NCBI RefSeq assembly: GCF_009831575.1
Contig: NZ_WUUT01000001.1
Location: 248,001-312,000 of the forward strand
Direction of reading: 5' to 3'
Source: Halovenus carboxidivorans
GTDB taxonomy: Archaea > Halobacteriota > Halobacteria > Halobacteriales > Haloarculaceae
Length of the DNA: 64,000 nucleotides
The notes under the pieces are model-generated. The model was not told the DNA's origin. It saw nothing but the letters and a program-made list of their open reading frames with translations, and did not search any database. Every line of letters begins with the position of its first letter. Position 1 is the first letter of the stretch. A program made the position numbers and the translations under genes. Positions 17,665-26,565 of the stretch are shown here, in pieces.

Positions 17665-17814
17665 ATGTGGGTTCTCCTACACAGCGGTCACAACCACTCC
17701 GAGTCGGCGGAAGCCTCCTCGGCGGCGCTCGGTCCCGAAGTGACGATTCTCGGCGTCGTCGTCCTGCTCGTCGTCGGTCTCGTCGCCGCGTACGTCGGGC
17801 GACGGTACCTGTAG
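17665..17814 (+). CDS. Small single-span membrane protein (49 residues)
   Basis: A 49-codon frame starting at ATG 17665 encodes a His/Ser-rich head (HSGHNHSESAE) followed by one strongly hydrophobic helix (about residues 26-43) and a basic tail GRRYL, the classic topology of a small membrane protein. It ends with TAG 7 bp before the convergent dabA stop. It has no recognised family. The histidine-rich head could bind metal. Its proximity to dabAB may be accidental because it is on the opposite strand. Confidence 0.55.
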   Translation: MWVLLHSGHNHSESAEASSAALGPEVTILGVVVLLVVGLVAAYVGRRYL

Positions 17815-17821
17815 GGTATCG

Positions 17822-20227
17822 TCAGTCGTCGGCGGCCAGCGGTTCGGTCTCCTCGGGAGTCGAGAGTTCCTCGTCGGAGACCGGCGTCCACTCGAGGTCC
17901 TCCTCGTAGCGGAGCGCGCGGTGGCCCTGGGTCGGGTCGACGACCGTCAGCGAGAGCCAGTTGTTGTCGAGTAGTTCCTGTAGCTCCTCGTGCTCGGCCA
18001 GAATCTCGGTCACCCGGTCGACCGGCGCGTGGACGACCGTCGAGAGGCGGAGCGGCTGGTGGTACGGCTCCTCGTCCGCGCTCATCAGCGACTGCAGCGG
18101 GAGGCCGGTCATGATATCGCCGCCGTTGCCCTGGTAGACGCCGACGTTACCGACCGGGTTGTGCGTCACCTTCGAGCCGCTGCCGTAGGCGGCGTTGTCG
18201 ACGGTCGCGAAGTAGTACTGCGTGTTGATCCACTGTGTGACGACCATCGGTCCGGTCATGATCGCCGCCAGCGCCTCGCCGTCGGCGTCGGTCGTCCAGT
18301 CGTAGGAGTGCAGGAACGCCCGCCCGTCGAGGTCGATGTCGTCGGTCAGTTCGCGCGGGCCGACGACGAACCCGGCGTTGCCGGCCAGCCCCCACTCGGG
18401 GCGGGTCTCCGCCCAGTCGGCGGCGCGGCGCTCGGTCTCGCGGACCGCAGCGTCGCTCCCCGTGGCGCTCTCGCCGGTCCGTTCGGCCGCCGCCGCTGTC
18501 CGCGCCGCCTCCAGATCGGCCCGGAGTTGGCCGATGTCGGCCTCGTGGCTCTCGGGCACGTCTCCGTACAGCTCGATTTCGTCGGTCGTGGTGTTGTGCT
18601 CGCCGGCCAGAAAGAGGGTGTCCTCGGGAATCTCGATCCCGCGCTCGCGGAGCCGCTCCCGGACCGCGCTGTCGTTGCAGATCGCCGCGAGGACGCGGGC
18701 GTTCGGCCCGCCGGGGTTGCCGGCACAGGCCCCACAGTCCAGGCTGGAGTCGAACGGATTGTTCGCCGTCTCGCTTCTGTGTCCGGCGAAGACGACGACC
18801 CGTGCGAACTGCTCCCAGCCCATGAGTTCGAAGGCCGTCGCGGCGTACTCGACTTTCTCCTCCAGGGTCAGTCCCGCCGGCAGGTCGTGGCCGGCATCGG
18901 GGTCGTGATCGATCGCCGGCTCGCAGAACTCGTGGCTGTCGGGGGTCTTCTCTGCGCTGTCGCGCAGACCGCGAACCCGGGCGGGCAACAGCGTCCGGGC
19001 GGCCAGCGCGGCCCCGTAGCCCGCGCCGGTGCTCTCGACGAAACTGAACGCGGTCGCGACGTTCGACCTGAGACGACTGATCGCGCCCGTGGCGCTCTCC
19101 CGGAGGGACTGCCAGCGCTCGTACTCTTCGCGGCCGTCCTCGCTCACCGGCCGCTCGGTGATCCGGTGTTCGGCGTCGAGGATCGGCGGACAGGCGTCGA
19201 CGGTCGTCTCGCCGTCGACATCGCTGTACCGCATCGGCACGCCGAAGAAGCCGGCGTAGCCGTGTGTCTCGTACTCGCCGGTCGCCTCGATGTGTCGGCG
19301 GATGATCTCCGAGCGCGTGTCGATACAGAACACCAGTTGCGCGTCGGGGCGTTCGGTCGTCTCCGCCGCTTCGAGGGACTCGCTCGCGTCGGTGAGCGAA
19401 TCGGTCAACTCGGCGCGGTAGCTCTGCTCCCACGCCCGCAGCCACACCTCGGCCAGCGGGGGCTCACTTTCGGTCCCCGCGGTGTCTGCGTCCGTCTCCG
19501 TCGGTGACAGCGGGGCGTCGAACTGCTCGACCAGCGCCAACCGGGCCGCCAGATAGCCGCTGAGCGTGATCGGATAGGCGGACTGCCAGGCCCCGCCGTC
19601 GTCGGCGCGCTGTTTGAGCAGCCCGGTCCAGCCGGGTAGCGCGGCCAACTGGAACTCGAAGATATCCGCCCAGTGGTCCGTCGGGTACTCGGCGAGGTGG
19701 TCCCGAATCGCATCGACCGGCTCGTCGGGCAACGCCGCGATGGCGTCGCCGTCGGGAATCTCCCCGTCGTGGCGGGCGACGCTCCGGAAGGCCCCGTAGA
19801 ACCCCTGCTCGCGGTTCGGCATCGGCCACTTGGCCTGTCCCTGATCGAGAAAGGCCGCCAGCCACTTCGACAGCACCGTATCGACCCGATCCATCGCCGT
19901 CTCCCGCTCGGCCGACCCCGCCGACTCCGTCTCTTCGAGTTGTTCGAGCGAGCGCTCGATGTCGTCGTCGAAGCCGTGCTCGGACAGCGCCGAGCGCAGC
20001 AGTTCGGGGTCGATCTGACCCGTCTCGTAGGCCCGACGGAACACCCCGGCGTCCGGGTAGCCGTCGCCGCCGAGCAGCCGTTCCGCCTCGGAGACAGCCT
20101 CGTGGAAGGGTCGGTCCTCGAACCCGGCGAGCGGGTTCGCGGTGACGAACGAGTGCAGCGGCCAGACCGATCCGACCGATTCTGCCGCCGAGTCGATACA
20201 GTCCTCGATTGGGGATTCAGTATTCAT
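17822..20227 (-). CDS. dabA: DabA: inorganic carbon transporter subunit (DUF2309)
   Basis: An 801-residue protein of the UPF0753/DUF2309 family, the cytoplasmic beta-carbonic-anhydrase-like subunit of the DAB energy-coupled CO2/bicarbonate accumulation complex. The signature opening VWPLHSFVTANPLAGFED is present at about 21-38. The zinc site is complete: Cys and Asp in VFCIDTRSE near 300, His in FAGHRSETANN near 483 and Cys 15 residues later in DCGACAGNPGG, the same spacing as known DabA. Its start overlaps the dabB 3' end by 11 bp, so the two are translationally coupled. It likely converts CO2 to bicarbonate, driven by ion flow through DabB. Confidence 0.92.
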   Translation of the reverse strand: MNTESPIEDCIDSAAESVGSVWPLHSFVTANPLAGFEDRPFHEAVSEAERLLGGDGYPDAGVFRRAYETGQIDPELLRSALSEHGFDDDIERSLEQLEETESAGSAERETAMDRVDTVLSKWLAAFLDQGQAKWPMPNREQGFYGAFRSVARHDGEIPDGDAIAALPDEPVDAIRDHLAEYPTDHWADIFEFQLAALPGWTGLLKQRADDGGAWQSAYPITLSGYLAARLALVEQFDAPLSPTETDADTAGTESEPPLAEVWLRAWEQSYRAELTDSLTDASESLEAAETTERPDAQLVFCIDTRSEIIRRHIEATGEYETHGYAGFFGVPMRYSDVDGETTVDACPPILDAEHRITERPVSEDGREEYERWQSLRESATGAISRLRSNVATAFSFVESTGAGYGAALAARTLLPARVRGLRDSAEKTPDSHEFCEPAIDHDPDAGHDLPAGLTLEEKVEYAATAFELMGWEQFARVVVFAGHRSETANNPFDSSLDCGACAGNPGGPNARVLAAICNDSAVRERLRERGIEIPEDTLFLAGEHNTTTDEIELYGDVPESHEADIGQLRADLEAARTAAAAERTGESATGSDAAVRETERRAADWAETRPEWGLAGNAGFVVGPRELTDDIDLDGRAFLHSYDWTTDADGEALAAIMTGPMVVTQWINTQYYFATVDNAAYGSGSKVTHNPVGNVGVYQGNGGDIMTGLPLQSLMSADEEPYHQPLRLSTVVHAPVDRVTEILAEHEELQELLDNNWLSLTVVDPTQGHRALRYEEDLEWTPVSDEELSTPEETEPLAADD

Positions 20228-21704
20228 TGTATTCCTCCGTCGCAGTCAACTGCGTCTCGGCAGGTGGTTGCGTCGCGTTCAACAACAGCACGTACAGCCG
20301 CGTGCTGTGCTTGTACACGCCGCTGTCGACGGCGAGATACGCCGCGAAGAAGGCCGCCACGACGACGCCGTGAACGACCGTCAGATCCGCCGTGTATCCG
20401 ACGGCCGGCAGCCCCGACAGGGCCGCCGTGATCCCGCGGTAGACGGCGGCGTAGATACCGATTGCCGGCAGCGCCACCAGCGGCACGGCGCCGTACCGCA
20501 CCGCCGTCGGGAGCTCACCGCGGGGAACGATTTCGCGTGCGGCGTGCAGGACCGTCAGCACGACGATCAGGGTGAGGACGAGCCCGCCACCCAGTTTCGT
20601 CCCCTTGCCGGTCAGCACGCCGAACAACACCCCGCCGACGACGGCCGTGAGACCGATCACGAGGGCGTCGACCGGGCCGGTGGTCTTCGCGGCGTTCGTC
20701 TTCGCCGGGCTCTCGTGGCTCACCGCCGCCCCCGCGCTCAGGAACTGATAGGCCTTGTAGAAGCCGTGGAGGATGAGATGCGTGATCGCGGCGCCGAACA
20801 GCCCCAGCCCGGCCTGCATAATCATAAAACCCATCTGGCCGGTCGTCGAGCAGGCCAGCGTGCTCTTGATGTCCGTCTGGACTGTCTTCAGCAGTTTGCC
20901 CAGCAGCGCGCTCGCCGCGCCGACGAGCACGATGGCGAACATCACCGCGGTCTCGACGGTCACGACCGGGGCGAACCGGACGAGCAAGACCCCGCCCGCG
21001 TTGACGAACCCCGCGTGCATCAGCGCCGACGCCGGCGTGGGTGCGGTCATCGACGACAGCAGCCAGGTCTGAAACGGCACCAGCGCGGACTGGATCATCG
21101 CCGCGAGCACAAGCGCCCCCGCCGCCGCGAGGACGACCGGCGTCGGGACGGTCCCGACGGCGGACGCGACGCCGGAGACGGTCGTCGCTCCCGTCTGGCT
21201 CCACAGCAGTCCGACCCCGACCGCGAGCGCCGCGGTGCTCCCGAGGAAGTACCGACGGGCGAGCGCGCCCGCGGCCTGTGCTTGGGGCCAGCTCTCGACG
21301 TGCCCGATCAGCGAGGCCATCGCCAGCCCCATCGCGAGCCAGGCGGCCACGAACAGGACCAGCGCGTCCGCCGCGACCAGCACCATCACCGACAGCGTGA
21401 ACGCGAACACCCGTCCGAAGAACCGGTCGATGGTCTCGCTGCCGGCCATGTACCGCCGGGAGTAGCTGTGGACGATTCCGCTGAAGAAGGTGACAGCCGT
21501 CCACATCACGACCGTCAGGCCGTCGACGACCGCCACCCCCGGAAGCTCCCAGGGACTGCCCCCCAGCACGGTCGCCGCCAGCACGCCGACGCTCGCGAGC
21601 CACAGCGCCCAGACCAGCCGGCTCAGCACGACCGGGACGTGCCCGTCGTCGCTGCTCGGTGATGGAACCTGTCCGACCGTCGTCCGCTGCTGTTGTCCTG
21701 ACAT
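20217..21704 (-). CDS. dabB: DabB: NuoL/MrpA-like membrane subunit of the inorganic carbon transporter
   Basis: A 495-residue polytopic membrane protein of the NADH-quinone oxidoreductase subunit 5/Mrp antiporter superfamily, with about 13 hydrophobic segments. Family motifs include FFSGIVHSYSRRYM near 75, PFQTWLLSSMTAPTPASALMHAG near 210 and the lysine/histidine line GKLLKTVQTDIKS...HGFYKAYQF that carries protons. With DabA it forms the ion-driven inorganic carbon pump. There are no other Nuo or Mrp genes nearby, which favours the DAB assignment over respiratory complex I. It is first in the dabBA operon; an AT-rich promoter region lies upstream. Confidence 0.9.
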   Translation of the reverse strand: MSGQQQRTTVGQVPSPSSDDGHVPVVLSRLVWALWLASVGVLAATVLGGSPWELPGVAVVDGLTVVMWTAVTFFSGIVHSYSRRYMAGSETIDRFFGRVFAFTLSVMVLVAADALVLFVAAWLAMGLAMASLIGHVESWPQAQAAGALARRYFLGSTAALAVGVGLLWSQTGATTVSGVASAVGTVPTPVVLAAAGALVLAAMIQSALVPFQTWLLSSMTAPTPASALMHAGFVNAGGVLLVRFAPVVTVETAVMFAIVLVGAASALLGKLLKTVQTDIKSTLACSTTGQMGFMIMQAGLGLFGAAITHLILHGFYKAYQFLSAGAAVSHESPAKTNAAKTTGPVDALVIGLTAVVGGVLFGVLTGKGTKLGGGLVLTLIVVLTVLHAAREIVPRGELPTAVRYGAVPLVALPAIGIYAAVYRGITAALSGLPAVGYTADLTVVHGVVVAAFFAAYLAVDSGVYKHSTRLYVLLLNATQPPAETQLTATEEYNEY

Positions 21705-22052
21705 CGTTTTTCCATCCTGATCGACTGCGCATCACTCCGTCTCCCAGCCGATCGACTCTACCTCATGTACGAACAGATTGACTATTAAATCTGTCTATAT
21801 TACCAGATCGTTCATAGAGTGGTGGTAACGGTAACATATTGATTATATTACGCTCCTAATATGGGTTGTGTTGTCGTGACGTACTTCCTCCACGACCGCC
21901 GCCGCATCGGTCGTTGCGAGAAAATCAGCCCACAGGCGCTCTCAGACCGCTGTTCTGTTGCTCCCCTCCCGCCGATCTGGTTCAGCCCGTCGACGCGACG
22001 GGCCGTTCGGCACATAGAAAGACCATTTTGTGACCGTCACCACGGTACCCGC
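21705..22052. other. Divergent promoter region between dabB and the amidohydrolase
   Basis: This 348-bp gap has no convincing gene. Its middle (about 21770-21860) is AT-rich. On the minus strand the sequence ATTTAATAG at 21782-21790 is a plausible TATA box for dabBA, giving a leader of roughly 55 bases; several other AT motifs (CTATATTA, GATTATATTA) are spread through the same stretch. The half toward the amidohydrolase returns to high GC. I saw no clear operator repeat. Confidence 0.5.
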
Positions 22053-23069
22053 ATGGAAGAACTCACAGGGACAGTACTCGCTGGCGAGTCGTTCGAGCCG
22101 ATCTCCGGCAGGGTGGTCGTCGACGACGGCCGTATCACGGCCGTCGAAGAAACGGAGACCGCCTCGACGGACATCATCGTCCCGGCGTTCGTCAACGCTC
22201 ACACACATCTCGGCGACTCCGTCGCGAAGGACGCGGCCGTCGGACTCTCGCTCGAGGAGGCGGTCGCCCCGCCGGACAGTCTGAAACACCGCAAACTGGC
22301 CGAGGCCGACCGAGCGGACCTCGTGGACGCGATGCGCCGGACACTGCAGTACATGAGCGAGACGGGAACGGTCTCCTGTCTCGATTTCCGCGAGTCGGGC
22401 GTCGAGGGGGCACGCGCGCTCCGGGAGGCCGGCGAGTCCGCCGGCGCCGAGCCGTTCATCTTCGGCAGCGGCGATCCGTCCGTGCTGGCGGTGGCCGACG
22501 GGTACGGCGCGAGCGGCGCGAACGACGACGACTTCGCGGACGAGCGCGCGGCGGCGCGGGAGGCGGGGGTTCCCTTCGCGATCCACGCCGGCGAACCCGA
22601 TCCGACCGATATCCACCCGGCGCTGGATCTGGAGCCGGATCTCCTGATCCACATGGTTCACGCGGAGCAGGAGCATCTCGACCGCGTCGCCGAGCAGTCG
22701 GTCCCTGTCGCGGCCTGTCCGCGGACAAACTCCGTTCTGGGCGTCGGACGACCGCCGATCCGTGACCTCCTGGATCACACCACCGTCGCGCTTGGCACGG
22801 ACAACGTGATGCTCAACCCGCCGTCGATGTTTCGAGAGATGGCGTATACGGAGCGGGAGTTCGACGTGAGTGCACGAGAAGTGCTGCGGATGGCGACGAC
22901 CGCGGGAGCGGAGATTGCCGGGCTGGACTGCGGCGTAATCGAACCGGGGCGGCGAGCGGCCCTCACCGTCCTCGACGGCGATTCACACAACCTCGCCGGC
23001 ACGGACAACCCCGTCGAGTCCGTGGTCCGGCGTGCGACCGGCCGGGACGTGAAACGCGTTCTCCGTTAG
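22053..23069 (+). CDS. Amidohydrolase-superfamily deaminase/hydrolase
   Basis: A 338-residue amidohydrolase of the cytosine deaminase/chlorohydrolase type. Metal ligands are visible: H50 and H52 in NAHTHLGD, the His of AIHAGEPD near 180, the His of HMVHAEQEH near 207 and the Asp of ALGTDN near 250. The N- and C-terminal beta-sandwich strands that frame the barrel are present (GRVVVDDGRITAVE; IEPGRRAALTVLDGD). Reaction is probably hydrolytic deamination or dechlorination of a ring compound; substrate unknown. ATG 22053 gives the family N-terminus; the long upstream open frame is not supported. It overlaps the convergent Lrp gene by 4 bp. Confidence 0.85.
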   Translation: MEELTGTVLAGESFEPISGRVVVDDGRITAVEETETASTDIIVPAFVNAHTHLGDSVAKDAAVGLSLEEAVAPPDSLKHRKLAEADRADLVDAMRRTLQYMSETGTVSCLDFRESGVEGARALREAGESAGAEPFIFGSGDPSVLAVADGYGASGANDDDFADERAAAREAGVPFAIHAGEPDPTDIHPALDLEPDLLIHMVHAEQEHLDRVAEQSVPVAACPRTNSVLGVGRPPIRDLLDHTTVALGTDNVMLNPPSMFREMAYTEREFDVSAREVLRMATTAGAEIAGLDCGVIEPGRRAALTVLDGDSHNLAGTDNPVESVVRRATGRDVKRVLR

Positions 23070-23545
23070 CTCTCGCTGTCGGCCTCCGGGTCGAACATGC
23101 CGAACGGCGTCGTCTTGTGGCTCCGGACGAGCACCTCGTCGGCGACGGTCAGCCCCATATCGAGCAGTTCCTGTGCGACCGGCGTGATGTCGTCGTCGGA
23201 CTCGCCCACGGCAGTGACGAGCAGGTTCTGTTCGCCGGTGACTAGCTCCTGGACGGAGACGACACCGTTGATCTCCAGTATCTCGTCGATCAGTTCGCCG
23301 CGCTCGGGAATCGGCGCGGTACAGAACAGCAGCATCCGGAGCGGATAGCCGGACTGCTGGTAGTCGACCTCGGCGCTGTACCCCTTGATGACACCTTCCT
23401 CCTCCAGGCGCTGGATCCGCTTGCGGACGGTGCTGTCCGAGGTCCCGGTCCGCTCCGCGATGTCCCCCGAAGAGAGGTTCCGGGCGTCCTCCTGCAGCGC
23501 GTACAGGATGGCTGTGTCTACCTCGTCGATGTCGTCGCTACCCAT
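23066..23545 (-). CDS. Lrp/AsnC-family transcriptional regulator
   Basis: A 159-residue regulator. Residues 5-60 form the winged helix-turn-helix (VDTAILYALQEDARNLSSGDIAERTGTSDSTVRKRIQRLEEEG in the family pattern), followed by the GYSAEVDYQ linker typical of Lrp proteins and an alpha/beta RAM-like domain for effector binding and oligomerisation. The C-terminus carries an extra RSHKTTPFGMFDP segment common in haloarchaeal members. It may respond to an amino acid. It is convergent with the amidohydrolase and 70 bp upstream of the MFS gene stop, so no obvious target adjoins it. Confidence 0.9.
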   Translation of the reverse strand: MGSDDIDEVDTAILYALQEDARNLSSGDIAERTGTSDSTVRKRIQRLEEEGVIKGYSAEVDYQQSGYPLRMLLFCTAPIPERGELIDEILEINGVVSVQELVTGEQNLLVTAVGESDDDITPVAQELLDMGLTVADEVLVRSHKTTPFGMFDPEADSES

Positions 23546-23613
23546 GTTCGTTGTTCCGGAGCAGAGCTACTTTACTTTTCGACGTCACAGCCGAAAGCGA
23601 CCCGGTCGCTCCC

Positions 23614-24921
23614 TCAGGCGGACTCGGGAGTGGGTGTCGCCGCTGTCGTCGCACGTTGTGAGAGGACTACGACGAGGGCGGCCGCAGAGCCGATCAGCCC
23701 GCCGGCGACACCGAAGGCGACGAGATACCCGAAGGCGGCGAGCCAGCCGCCGAGCAGCCCCCCGAGACCGCCGCCGACGGCGACGAGCGCGCTGTACGCT
23801 CCGAGTGCCTCGCCGCGGATCGCCGGCGGGGCGAGTTTCGTCACCAGCGTCGCCGCAGTCACGGCGATGACCGCCCACGTCGTGCCGACGACGAACAACA
23901 GTCCCCCGACCGCCCACAACTCCGCGACCGGATTCCGAAGCACCACCCCGACCGGGACGAGAAGCGCCATCATCGCCGCCCGGAGGAGCAGTCCCCCGGC
24001 GTGTACGGTCGTCACGTCGAATCTCTCCCCGAGGCTCGCGGCCTGCCCGAAAAAGACCGCCGCGCCGACGTTGAGCAACAGATACAGGCCGAACGTCTCG
24101 CTCGACCCGTAGCCGGCCTCGGCGAGGTGGGCGGGAAGCGGGGCGAAGAAGACGCCGAAACCGGTGAACGCGACGAGTACAGCCAGAAAGTACAGCCCCA
24201 ACTGCGGGGAGAACCGCCGGAGGAGCACGCGGGGGTGTAGCCCGCGTGGATCGAACCGGGCCGGCGCGAACGGAAACGCCGCGCCGCGGACGTTGAACCG
24301 ACCCGCCCGCCGGACCTGCCGGCGGAGTCGCCCGGGCGAGGGCTCCGTTCCGGCGGCCGGGTCCGCCGGGAGCGTCCGGACCCCGAGCACCAGCCCCGCC
24401 CCGGCACTGGCCGCCGAGGCGAAACAGACCCACCGCTGTGCGGTCACGGTATCGACGGCTCCCGACGATCCGGCGACGATTGCGAACCCGACCCCGAGTC
24501 CTGCCGCCCAGCCGATCCCCTGAATCCTGTTGAGTCGAGCGATGAGCAGGCTCCAGCGGTCCTCCGGTTCGCCGGCGACGACCAGCAGGGTCAACACCGG
24601 GGTCGCGGCCGCGAACCCGAACCACAGGGCCGCGTTCGCGAAGACGACCTGCGGGATCCTGTCGAGCAGCGGAATCGCGGCCATCGCCGCGGCCGTGATC
24701 CCCATCGCCGCGAGGACGAACACGCGCCGTTTCCCCGTCCGGTCGGCCAGGTTACCGAACACGAGCGCGCCGGGGACTCCGATGAACGAGCCAGTCGCAA
24801 AGAGGACTCCCAGATCGAAGGCGTCGCCGCCGAGTTCGACCAGATACAGCGGGACGATCAGCGACGCACTGCCGAACGCCAGCGCGGTCAACCCCCAGGC
24901 CGCCAGCCATCGGTCGGACAT
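23614..24921 (-). CDS. MFS transporter
   Basis: A 435-residue major facilitator with twelve hydrophobic segments. Motif A is degenerate but recognisable in VFGNLADRTGKRRVFVLAAMG between helices 2 and 3, and the second half repeats the fold with FFGQAASLGERFDV. A long central cytoplasmic loop (about 195-225) carries LHPRVLLRRFSPQL. Substrate unknown. It is transcribed away from the lipoprotein gene at 25069 with a 147-bp divergent spacer. Confidence 0.85.
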   Translation of the reverse strand: MSDRWLAAWGLTALAFGSASLIVPLYLVELGGDAFDLGVLFATGSFIGVPGALVFGNLADRTGKRRVFVLAAMGITAAAMAAIPLLDRIPQVVFANAALWFGFAAATPVLTLLVVAGEPEDRWSLLIARLNRIQGIGWAAGLGVGFAIVAGSSGAVDTVTAQRWVCFASAASAGAGLVLGVRTLPADPAAGTEPSPGRLRRQVRRAGRFNVRGAAFPFAPARFDPRGLHPRVLLRRFSPQLGLYFLAVLVAFTGFGVFFAPLPAHLAEAGYGSSETFGLYLLLNVGAAVFFGQAASLGERFDVTTVHAGGLLLRAAMMALLVPVGVVLRNPVAELWAVGGLLFVVGTTWAVIAVTAATLVTKLAPPAIRGEALGAYSALVAVGGGLGGLLGGWLAAFGYLVAFGVAGGLIGSAAALVVVLSQRATTAATPTPESA

Positions 24922-25068
24922 ACGTAGGCTGGTGAGCGCGGGGATAAATATCTGGTTTCCGCTCGCCGGCCGCTCGACAGCCTCGCTATCGCCGTGCGAC
25001 GATCCTGACCGACGCGCCGCGTAGCCGGCGTACCCGGGGTTTTTCAGCGCCCCGAGAGACAGTCACGT

Positions 25069-25491
25069 ATGCAACGGCGTCGAATTCTCGTGGCCGCTGG
25101 CGCGGCGCTTACGACGGGTCTAGCCGGCTGTTCCGGCGGCGACGAGGAACCCGACCGACGGCCCGAACCGGCGGCGTCGGAGCTTCAGATCTCCGTGACG
25201 AACGACGACTCTCGCGCCCACTCCGTGCGGTTCGTCCTCGACACGACGCGAGAGGATCTCACCGTGATCACGGGGTTCGACGCCGGAGAGATCGACCCGG
25301 GGACGACGTGGACCCGCGAGTCGGCGGACCTGGAGCCGGGAAGCTACGACCTTACCGTCGATATGTCGACGCTGAACACCGAGAGCACGCTGTCGTGGAT
25401 CGGCCACGAGTGTCCGATCAAAGCAGTCGAGATCACTCTCCGCACGGACGGCTTCCGGATCCGGGATCGCTGTCCGGACGAGCGCAGTTGA
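25069..25491 (+). CDS. Tat-type lipoprotein, hypothetical
   Basis: A 140-residue secreted lipoprotein. The N-terminus MQRRRILVAAGAALTTGLAG then Cys is a twin-arginine signal with a LAGC lipobox, so the mature protein starts at Cys21 and is lipid-anchored outside the cell. A short acidic linker leads into a beta-sandwich-like domain (about 38-135) with two cysteines (HECPIKA and RDRCPDE) that could form a disulfide. The pattern resembles small Ig-like haloarchaeal exported proteins; function unknown. Its stop is 1 bp from the convergent exchanger stop. Confidence 0.8.
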   Translation: MQRRRILVAAGAALTTGLAGCSGGDEEPDRRPEPAASELQISVTNDDSRAHSVRFVLDTTREDLTVITGFDAGEIDPGTTWTRESADLEPGSYDLTVDMSTLNTESTLSWIGHECPIKAVEITLRTDGFRIRDRCPDERS

Positions 25492-25492
25492 C

Positions 25493-26470
25493 TCACCCGA
25501 AGAGCCGCAGGATACCCGCGGCCCAGCGAGCCATCTCGGAGAGGGCAAAGACCAGTCCTTCGGGTCGAGTCAGTTTCCGGCCGGTCCACAGCGCCCCGAC
25601 CATGAGCACCGTGACGACGGTCAACCAGACCGCGCTCTCGATCGCCGCGAACCCGACCGACAGCGGCTGAACGACCGACGCGATGCCGAGGATCCCGAGG
25701 ATGTTGAAGATGTTGCTGCCGACGACGTTACCGACGGACATCCCGATGTGTCCTCGCCGGATCGCGACCAGCGAGACGGCGAACTCGGGCGTCGACGTCC
25801 CGGCAGCGACGATCGTTCCGCCGATCACCCAGTCGGAGATGCCGGCGTCCCGCGCGAGCGAGGAGGCGGCTTCGACCATGAAGTGACCGCTGACTAACAC
25901 CAGCGCGAGCCCGCCGACCAGCAAGAGCAGATCCCGCGCTCCGAACGACTCGGACGTGGAGACCGCTCTGCTCACCTGTGACTCCGGATACTCGGTATCC
26001 GTCGGCTGTGCCCGCTCGTCTCGAATCATGTAGGCCGTGTACGCGACGAACAACCCGATGAGAACGACGCCTTCGACGCTGGTCACGAGTTGGTCGAACA
26101 GAACGGCGAACCCGGACAGCGTCGCGAGGATCAGCGCGACCCCGTCCCGGTGGAGCAACGACCGTTCGACCGGGACGACCTGCACGAGCGAGACGACGCC
26201 GAGAATGAACGCGAGGTTGTAGATGTTCGACCCGACGACGTTCCCGACGGCGATATCCCCCAGGCCGGCGAGCGCGGCGTCGATCGAGACGACAATCTCC
26301 GGCGTCGAGGTGCCGATCGCGACGATTGTCAGCCCGATCGTGAGTTCGGACACGCCGAACTGGTGTGCCAGTTTGACCACCGCGTCGACGAGCGTCCGGG
26401 CGCCGAGCCACAGCCCCAGTACGGTCCCGACGATGACTGCGATCTGCACGCCGACTCCTCCCTGCACCAT
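25493..26470 (-). CDS. Sodium/calcium exchanger family membrane protein (CaCA, YrbG-like)
   Basis: A 325-residue CaCA-superfamily exchanger with about ten membrane segments arranged as two inverted repeats. The alpha-1 repeat reads IGTSTPEIVVSI then GNVVGSNIYNLAFILG; the alpha-2 repeat reads AGTSTPEFAVSL then GNVVGSNIFNILGILG. The two glutamates of TSTPE are the ion-coordinating residues. It exports Ca2+ or a similar cation in exchange for Na+ or H+, sensible in a sodium-rich habitat. It has no signal peptide. The gene is monocistronic as far as spacing shows. Confidence 0.9.
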   Translation of the reverse strand: MVQGGVGVQIAVIVGTVLGLWLGARTLVDAVVKLAHQFGVSELTIGLTIVAIGTSTPEIVVSIDAALAGLGDIAVGNVVGSNIYNLAFILGVVSLVQVVPVERSLLHRDGVALILATLSGFAVLFDQLVTSVEGVVLIGLFVAYTAYMIRDERAQPTDTEYPESQVSRAVSTSESFGARDLLLLVGGLALVLVSGHFMVEAASSLARDAGISDWVIGGTIVAAGTSTPEFAVSLVAIRRGHIGMSVGNVVGSNIFNILGILGIASVVQPLSVGFAAIESAVWLTVVTVLMVGALWTGRKLTRPEGLVFALSEMARWAAGILRLFG

Positions 26471-26565
26471 GTGTTGAGTTCTCCGCTGGGGAGGTATTAA
26501 AAACCGAGTGTCCCGGACGCCTGTTTCGCACGCGCAGGACCGTCATAACAGCCCGACCTGCGCGG

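Noticed and set aside
20217-21704. DabB as a respiratory complex I or Mrp antiporter subunit
   Set aside because: It is a lone NuoL-like gene overlapping a DUF2309 gene, the diagnostic DAB arrangement.
21861-22052. N-terminal extension of the amidohydrolase from an upstream ATG (21861)
   Set aside because: The extra 64 residues have no similarity to the family N-terminus and lie in promoter-like sequence; ATG 22053 fits better.
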